Below, piece after piece: positions 14,604-18,767 of a stretch of 18,767 nt of DNA (positions are counted from its first letter, which is position 1; every line of letters begins with the position of its first letter). The notes under the pieces are model-generated. The model was not told the origin of the DNA, did not search any database, and worked only from the letters and a program-made list of their open reading frames with translations. The translations under genes were made by a program, and so were the position numbers. This stretch comes from Salinactinospora qingdaonensis (lineage in GTDB: Bacteria > Actinomycetota > Actinomycetes > Streptosporangiales > Streptosporangiaceae): contig NZ_BAABDD010000052.1 in assembly GCF_039539445.1 (NCBI RefSeq), positions 1 through 18,767 of the forward strand. Direction: 5' to 3'.

Positions 14604-15272
14604 ATGGCCATTACCACCGTCGCTGACTTGATGACTTCCCGGGTCATCGCCGCCTTCGACAACGCCGAGTTCAAGGAACTCGCGGTCATCCTGCGTAACA
14701 ACGGCATCAGCGCTGTCCCCGTCGTCGACGCCGAGCACCGCGTGGTGGGTGTGATATCAGCCGCCGACTTGCTGTTGAAGGTCGCTGAGCCCGATCCGGA
14801 GGAGGGACAGCTCCTCGAACGCTACGAGAGCCGGATCGAACGTCTCAAGAGCGATGCCCACCTGGCGCGCGACCTCATGACAGCGCCCCCTGTCACCGTC
14901 ACCGCCGAGGAGAGCGCACGGGAGGCGGCTGAGCGGATGCGCCGCCACCACGTCAAGCGTCTCCCGGTGGTCGACGAGCACCACCGGCTGATCGGTATCC
15001 TCAGCCGCTCCGACCTGCTGGGCGTCTACCTCGTCTCCGATCGACAGTTGCAGGAGACCGTGGAGCACGAGCTGGTCCGCGGCGAGTTCGGCTTCACTGA
15101 GGTCGAGGTGGCGGTACACGGTGGCGTCGCCACACTCGACGGCAGGGTGTCCCACCGCTCCGACATTCCCCGCCTCACCCACGCGATCCGCCGCCTCGAG
15201 GGGATCATCCGCGTGCGGTGCGCCCTCACCTACGACGAGGACGATCTGGCCCCGCTCAGTCAGCCCCCGTGA
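14604..15272 (+). CDS. CBS-pair protein with C-terminal BON domain
   Basis: A 222-residue cytoplasmic protein. CBS domain 1 spans residues 7-60 (VADLMTSRVIAAF, GISAVPVVDAEHRVVGVISAADLL), CBS domain 2 residues 88-145 (ARDLMTAPPVTVTAEES, HHVKRLPVVDEHHRLIGILSRSDLL) and a BON domain about 150-212 (GEFGFTEVEVAVHGGVATLDGRVSHR). CBS pairs bind adenine nucleotides as energy sensors; BON often mediates membrane or protein association. M. tuberculosis Hrp1 (Rv2626c) is the DosR-regulon CBS protein, but it lacks BON; CBS-BON fusions are widespread in actinobacteria. ATG 14604 has GGAGGAG 3 bases upstream. Divergent from the HAD gene. Confidence 0.92.
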   Translation: MAITTVADLMTSRVIAAFDNAEFKELAVILRNNGISAVPVVDAEHRVVGVISAADLLLKVAEPDPEEGQLLERYESRIERLKSDAHLARDLMTAPPVTVTAEESAREAAERMRRHHVKRLPVVDEHHRLIGILSRSDLLGVYLVSDRQLQETVEHELVRGEFGFTEVEVAVHGGVATLDGRVSHRSDIPRLTHAIRRLEGIIRVRCALTYDEDDLAPLSQPP

Positions 15273-15380
15273 CCCTCCAGCGTCTCCCAGCGGCGCCCCT
15301 TGGCCGTACATGGCGGTGGCGCGGTTGGGCAGCGGCACGGGGGTGGCCGTTATCGCACAAGGAAGAGGAGAGTAGTGCCG

Positions 15381-15653
15381 ATGTATGGAGGATACGGAAT
15401 GATGAACAACGCCTGGCTCGCCGTCACCATGTTCCTGTTCTGGATACTGCTGATCGTGGCCATTGTGGCCCTGTTGCGGTCGATGTTCTTCGCTGAGCGC
15501 TCCAAGGGCGAGCAGCGCAGCGAGGCCACACCGGGCAGTGCCGCCGAGCAGACGCTGGCGGAACGCTTCGCCCGAGGCGACATCGACGAGGAGGAGTACA
15601 ACAACCGGCTGGCGACACTGCGCGCGACACCGGCGGGGCGCCGAAAGCCCTAG
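15381..15653 (+). CDS. Small membrane protein with SHOCT domain
   Basis: A 90-residue protein: short Gly/Tyr/Met-rich N-terminus (MYGGYGMMNN), one transmembrane helix (about 11-34), then a linker and a C-terminal SHOCT domain, AEQTLAERFARGDIDEEEYNNRLATL (about 55-80). SHOCT modules are oligomerisation segments common in small actinobacterial membrane proteins of unknown role. Start is ATG 15381 or GTG 15375; the AGGAG at 15366-15370 is a little far from the first and a little close to the second. It lies 108 bp after the CBS-BON gene on the same strand and probably shares its transcript; nothing else is seen in that gap. Confidence 0.85.
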   Translation: MYGGYGMMNNAWLAVTMFLFWILLIVAIVALLRSMFFAERSKGEQRSEATPGSAAEQTLAERFARGDIDEEEYNNRLATLRATPAGRRKP

Positions 15654-15668
15654 TACCGGCTGCCCACG

Positions 15669-15723
15669 GCCCCCGTCCAGCCGGAGGTGCGGCGTTTCGC
15701 CGCGGTCGGCCGGGAACGGGGGC
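15669..15723. terminator. Nested hairpin between convergent SHOCT and ATPase genes
   Basis: Outer arms GCCCCCGT (15669-15676) and ACGGGGGC (15716-15723), with an inner hairpin GCGGCG-TTT-CGCCGC (15689-15703). It lies between two convergent stops and probably ends both transcripts. Confidence 0.65.
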
Positions 15724-15727
15724 GCCC

Positions 15728-18016
15728 CTACTCTTGGACCTGCGGCGCTAGCACGTGGAAGTTCTCTTCCTCTTGGGCGAAGTGCAGCCGCAGCAGGGCG
15801 TGGAGTTCGATGAGCGCCTGCGCCGCACGCTCGCGCGTCTCGACTCCGGCCTCGCCTGCGCGGAGTTCGGCGACCAGCGACTCGCTGCGCCGGATCAGCG
15901 CCGAGATCTCGGCGTGGGCCCTACTCATCGTGGCGGTGACCTCCGGCGTCCCCAGCGCCCGATCCACCGCCGGATAGAGCACCCGTTCGTCCTCCCGCTC
16001 GTGTTCGGCTAGCTCCGCGAGGAACGTGCTCAGCTCGGTCAGCGTTGGGGCGAGCCTGTCCTCGGGGGCGCCGCGCAGTGTTTCCGCGGTGCGGGCGAGT
16101 TCGTCGACGTGGGGCCACAGTCGGCGGTGCTCCTCGTCGAGACGGTGCACCAGTTCGGCGTCGTCGCCGCGCAGCACCGGGGCTCGCTCTGGTCCGCGAG
16201 GGAACAGGGTCCGCAGCGCGTTGAGGATCACCGCGACATCGATGGCCTCCTGGAGGACCGCCCCCGCCACCGGAGGGAGGTACCCCAGGGCGGCCACCAC
16301 CATCGCGGCCAGCGAGAGCCCCATCCCCACGCCTACGCTTTGGCCGGCGATGGTGCGGGTCCGCTGGGCGATGGCCAGCGTCTCGGCCAGCCGTGCCAGC
16401 CGGTCGACCGTGATCACGATGTCGGCGGTCTGGGACGAGGCCGTGGCCCCCCGCGCGCCGAGGGCGACTCCGACCCCGGCGCGGGCCAGGGCCGGCGCGT
16501 CGTTGACGCCGTCCCCCACCATGACCGTCGCCGCGGTGGCGCTCGCGGCCTCCGCCACCGCCACCTTGCCCTCGGGGGACTGCTCGGCGTGGACCTCGTC
16601 GGCGCCCACATAGTCGCCGATCGCCGCCGCGACCGAGGCGCGGTCGCCGGTGACCATCACCGCCCGCTCGATGCCGGCACGCCGCAGCAGCCGCAACGTT
16701 CGGGGCGCGTCGGGGCGCAACGGATCACGGAGCAGCAGGATTCCGGCCAGGTGGCCGTCGACCCCCACGAAGACGGTGGCCGCCTCGCTGTGGCCGGCCT
16801 CGACGCGGGCCGACTCCACCAGCTCCGCCGGCGGGTCGGCTGCCACCCAGGACGCTTTGCCCAGGCGTACCGACCGCCCCTCCACCATGCCTTCCAGCCC
16901 CGCACCGGGCACTTCGCTCACGCCGGTGGGCAGGTGCAGCGGTAGGTCACGCTCGCGGGCGGCACGCACGATCGCCGCCGCGAGGACGTGGGAGGACGCC
17001 TGGTCCAGGGAGGCGGCCCACCCCAGCACCTCGTCGGAGCGGGTCCACGTGGCGGTGAGCACCCGGTCGAGCCGGGGGTGCCCCGTCGTCACCGTGCCGG
17101 TCTTGTCGAACAGCAGCACTCGGGCTCGGGCGAGCCGTTCGATCGCGTCGCCGCTCTTGACGATGACGCCCCGCCCGGCACAGCGTGACATCCCGGAGGT
17201 GAAGGCGATCGGCGCGGCGAGGATGAGCGGGCACGGGGTCGCCACCACCAGGACCGCGACGGCGCGTACCGGATCGCCCGACAGCAGCCAGGCGCCTCCC
17301 GCCAGCAGCAGCGTCACCGGCAGGAAGACGGCGGCGTAACGGTCGGCGAGCCGCACGAACGGCGCGCTTTTGGCCTCGGCCTCGCGCACGAGCCGCACGA
17401 TCGCGCCGTAGGTGCTGCTGGTCGCGTCCGTGGTGGCCCGCAGGTGGAACGGTGAGCCCGCGTTGACCACACCGCTGCGCGCAAGCTCGCCCGGTTGGCG
17501 CTCGGCGGGAAGCGGCTCCCCGGTTACGGCTGACTCGTCCAGCACGGCGGTGCCGCTCTCGACGTGCCCGTCCACGGGGACGATCTCGCCGGTGCGTACC
17601 GCCAGGAGGTCGCCTGCGGCGACCTCCTCGACGGGCACGGTGACGATCTCGCCACTGTCGACGCGGTGGGCAAATCGCGGAGCCCGAGCCAGTAGCGCGC
17701 CGAGCTCTCGGCGAGCCCGTCGGGACGCCCGATCCTCCAGCAGCCGTCCGCCCGTGAGCATGACCGCGATGATGGCCCCCGCCAGGAACTCTTGGACCGC
17801 GATCGTGCCGACGAGGGCGAGCAGCGCGATCACGTCGGTGCCCAACTGTCTGCGGCGCAGCCCCTCGACAACCCACCAGGCCGCCACCCCTGTACAGAGC
17901 ACGGTCGTGGCCAGCCACACCGCGTCGCCCGCTCCCGGCAGTCCTGCTAGGTGCAGCAGCGCCCCGGCGGCCAGACCTCCCAGCGCCAGCATCGCCAGGA
18001 TCGACTGCGGCGTCAT
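15728..18016 (-). CDS. P1B-5-type metal-transporting ATPase with C-terminal hemerythrin domain
   Basis: A 762-residue membrane pump. P-type motifs, numbered from the GTG one codon upstream: TGEP (166-169), transmembrane metal signature TPCP (261-264), phosphorylated Asp305 in DKTGTVT, TGDR (457-460), GDGVND (502-507). The TPC signature, absence of an N-terminal metal-binding domain and a hemerythrin tail define P1B-5, whose studied member (Nia of Sinorhizobium) responds to Ni and Fe. The tail (about 620-763) is a four-helix di-iron domain: His631, His673-x3-Asp677 followed by LYP, His702, and His746-x3-Glu750. It could sense O2 or iron and gate transport; that is inference. ATG 18016 has GGGGGG 7 bases upstream and shares one base with the stop of a 61-residue ORF. 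Confidence 0.93.
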   Translation of the reverse strand: MTPQSILAMLALGGLAAGALLHLAGLPGAGDAVWLATTVLCTGVAAWWVVEGLRRRQLGTDVIALLALVGTIAVQEFLAGAIIAVMLTGGRLLEDRASRRARRELGALLARAPRFAHRVDSGEIVTVPVEEVAAGDLLAVRTGEIVPVDGHVESGTAVLDESAVTGEPLPAERQPGELARSGVVNAGSPFHLRATTDATSSTYGAIVRLVREAEAKSAPFVRLADRYAAVFLPVTLLLAGGAWLLSGDPVRAVAVLVVATPCPLILAAPIAFTSGMSRCAGRGVIVKSGDAIERLARARVLLFDKTGTVTTGHPRLDRVLTATWTRSDEVLGWAASLDQASSHVLAAAIVRAARERDLPLHLPTGVSEVPGAGLEGMVEGRSVRLGKASWVAADPPAELVESARVEAGHSEAATVFVGVDGHLAGILLLRDPLRPDAPRTLRLLRRAGIERAVMVTGDRASVAAAIGDYVGADEVHAEQSPEGKVAVAEAASATAATVMVGDGVNDAPALARAGVGVALGARGATASSQTADIVITVDRLARLAETLAIAQRTRTIAGQSVGVGMGLSLAAMVVAALGYLPPVAGAVLQEAIDVAVILNALRTLFPRGPERAPVLRGDDAELVHRLDEEHRRLWPHVDELARTAETLRGAPEDRLAPTLTELSTFLAELAEHEREDERVLYPAVDRALGTPEVTATMSRAHAEISALIRRSESLVAELRAGEAGVETRERAAQALIELHALLRLHFAQEEENFHVLAPQVQE

Positions 18017-18201
18017 CACTGGTCCCCCCGGGGGGCGCGTTCCCAGGGCAGGTTCGGGCGGCCACGTGTCGACAGCGGGTACCGTTCACCGGCGCACGCC
18101 GCGTCGTGCCCTACCGTCCCCACGCGCTCGAACATCGGGGGCCACCCACCGCCGTGGTCGGTGCTCGCTTCATAGGAGGAGCCGACAGCCGTAACACTCA
18201 T
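18016..18201 (-). CDS. Small 61-residue ORF coupled to the ATPase
   Basis: ATG at 18201 follows GGAGGGACAAGGGTT and opens a 61-residue frame (MSVTAVGSSYEASTDHGGGW to the end RAPRGDQ). It stops in TGA that shares its A with the ATPase ATG, so translational coupling is expected if it is expressed. It has no hydrophobic segment. One Cys and two His are present but no recognisable metal motif. It may be a genuine small protein or a coupling leader. No family is recognised, and its GC-rich composition makes a chance frame possible. Confidence 0.42.
   Translation of the reverse strand: MSVTAVGSSYEASTDHGGGWPPMFERVGTVGHDAACAGERYPLSTRGRPNLPWERAPRGDQ
18024..18035. other. CCCCCCGGGGGG palindrome containing the ATPase ribosome binding site
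   Basis: The G-run that serves as the ATPase ribosome binding site on the minus strand is half of a perfect 12-bp C6G6 palindrome. It cannot close a tight hairpin on itself but could pair with other G/C runs in the leader. Confidence 0.35.
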
Positions 18202-18239
18202 AACCCTTGTCCCTCCGCCGCCATGTGTGTCGCCGCGGC

Positions 18240-18360
18240 CGGTGGAGCGTGTGGCTCTCGCGGGCCGGGCGCAGCGGCGGTGTTCCCCACCGCTGCGGGA
18301 CGGCCACCCGCTCGCGGGAGCCCCGGGCCACACCCCGGTTCGCCTAGTGGCGCTCCACCG
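18240..18360 (+). ncRNA. Candidate structured RNA or structured 5' leader
   Basis: A perfect 10-bp helix (CGGTGGAGCG 18240-18249 with CGCTCCACCG 18351-18360) encloses further nested pairings: GTGTGG 18249-18254 with CCACAC 18328-18333, CTCTCGCG 18255-18262 with CGCGGGAG 18313-18320, and an apical GCAGCG/CGCTGC stem-loop (18271-18296). One pair is a U-G wobble if the plus strand is transcribed and an A-C mismatch on the minus strand, which slightly favours plus. A short hairpin with T5 follows at 18373-18394 on the plus strand. Read as minus, it would be the 5' leader of the ATPase operon. No known RNA family is recognised. Confidence 0.35.
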
Positions 18361-18422
18361 CGCCCTTGTCGACCGCAACGGTGCGGCCCTTTTTGACGCT
18401 AGACGCTGGCGCCACCCTCATC

Positions 18423-18464
18423 GGTGGGACGAACGCCCCCCGATGAGGGGGCCTTCGTCCCACC
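18423..18464. promoter_or_regulatory. Paired DosR-like boxes in an inverted repeat
   Basis: GGGACGAACGCCCC (18426-18439) and GGGGCCTTCGTCCC (18448-18461) each fit GGGNC-N4-GNCCC, with centres 22 bp apart, about two helical turns. They are mirror halves of one large inverted repeat (11-bp outer arms 18423-18433 and 18454-18464 plus an inner C5/G5), so they are not independent matches. A GC-rich terminator is the main alternative reading. The site lies 222 bp upstream of the small ORF that precedes the ATPase. Confidence 0.4.
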
Positions 18465-18654
18465 ATGCGCGATCGCGTCTGGCTGTGGGAGTGGGGAGCG
18501 TGGCAGGGGGATAGGGACGGTTCCGCTCTCCCGCAGGGAAAGGGCGCCGCGCGTGCGCCTCGCCGCTGGCTGGATGTGGGGGTGTTTCTGTGGGTTTGTC
18601 AAGCCGAGGGTCGTAAGTGGGGCCTGTCGCTTGCCCGGGATGGGAGGGCTTGCC

Positions 18655-18715
18655 GTTGGCTCGTGCCTCGATCGCTTCGCGATCTCAGCAGCCTTAAGGG
18701 GGCGCTGTGGCTGCG
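18655..18715 (-). repeat. Dispersed hairpin repeat, copy D
   Basis: Core GATCGCTTCGCGATC (18670-18684), followed by TCAGCAGCCTTAAGGGGG and GCTGTGGC. Read on the minus strand it matches copy B through CCACAGC, GGCTGC, GAGATCGC and AGCGATCGAGGCACGAG. Confidence 0.75.
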
Positions 18716-18767
18716 GGCGGGTGGCAGGCGACGGGGACGGCCCCCGGCTGGGGTGAGGCAGCATTGC

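Larger units (their letters stand above)
18202..18767. other. 566-bp gene-free region at the right end
   Basis: No convincing coding frame. It holds the folded element 18240-18360, a small plus-strand hairpin CCGCA-ACGG-TGCGG followed by T5 (18373-18394), the inverted pair of DosR-like boxes (18423-18464) and repeat copy D (18655-18715). The stretch 18485-18650 is G-rich and shows no clear signal. Confidence 0.55.

Noticed and set aside
14268..14738. Upstream extension of the HAD gene to 14738
   Set aside because: The frame is open but crosses the CBS start region and the divergent promoter; GGGAGG before ATG 14267 and motif I near the N-terminus fix the start.
16947..18089. 380-codon minus-strand frame in another register of the ATPase
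   Set aside because: Overlaps the ATPase in a different frame and gives an Arg/Gly-rich translation; the ATPase frame has all P-type motifs.
18106..18396. 96-codon plus-strand frame near the right end
   Set aside because: Low-complexity Pro/Gly/Arg translation without a ribosome binding site, and it lies over the folded element and the small minus-strand ORF.

Overview
The window is high-GC DNA with actinobacterial codon use, GTG/ATG starts and strong GGAGG-type ribosome binding sites. The gene content (F420-type flavin oxidoreductase fold, heme-GAF sensor kinase, HspX-like chaperone, many universal stress proteins) points to a filamentous or soil actinomycete. The order cannot be fixed from the sequence; a Streptosporangiales/Nocardiopsis-like host is only a guess. 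No rRNA, tRNA, transposase, integrase or CRISPR array was found.

Layout. At 1-55 (-) a gene starts and runs off the left edge. At 339-2002 (+) is a sodium-coupled NSS/SNF transporter followed by its MetS-like small subunit, closed by a 20-bp-arm hairpin shared with a convergent TetR gene (2008-2643, -). The TetR gene is divergent, across a double palindromic operator, from a 29-codon ORF, an arylamine N-acetyltransferase and a small PPOX-fold protein whose C-terminus is cut by an in-frame stop. From about 4188 rightward the content becomes a hypoxia/dormancy island like the Mycobacterium DosR regulon: XRE-PPOX protein, short HPF-like protein, tandem universal stress protein (USP), DevS/DosS-like heme-GAF histidine kinase, Acg-type nitroreductase, second USP, Rv2004c-like APH/AAA kinase, HspX-like Hsp20, HAD hydrolase, CBS-BON protein, SHOCT membrane protein, and a P1B-5 metal ATPase fused to a hemerythrin domain.

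How the genes may fit together (inference). The kinase keeps the two heme-pocket residues used by DosS for O2/redox/NO sensing. The other products are those that DosR-type regulators switch on: chaperone, USPs, a ribosome-associated factor, flavin proteins and a CBS sensor. No response regulator lies in the window, so the kinase is locally an orphan. DosR-box-like palindromes (GGGNC-N4-GNCCC) occur between the XRE-PPOX and HPF genes and upstream of the ATPase operon.

Non-coding DNA. Three unusually long gene-poor stretches (6701-7194, 10567-11322, 18202-18767) interrupt the island. Each carries a copy of one dispersed repeat built on a GATCGC/GCGATC hairpin (four copies in all). The last stretch also contains a 121-nt potential folded RNA element closed by a perfect 10-bp helix.
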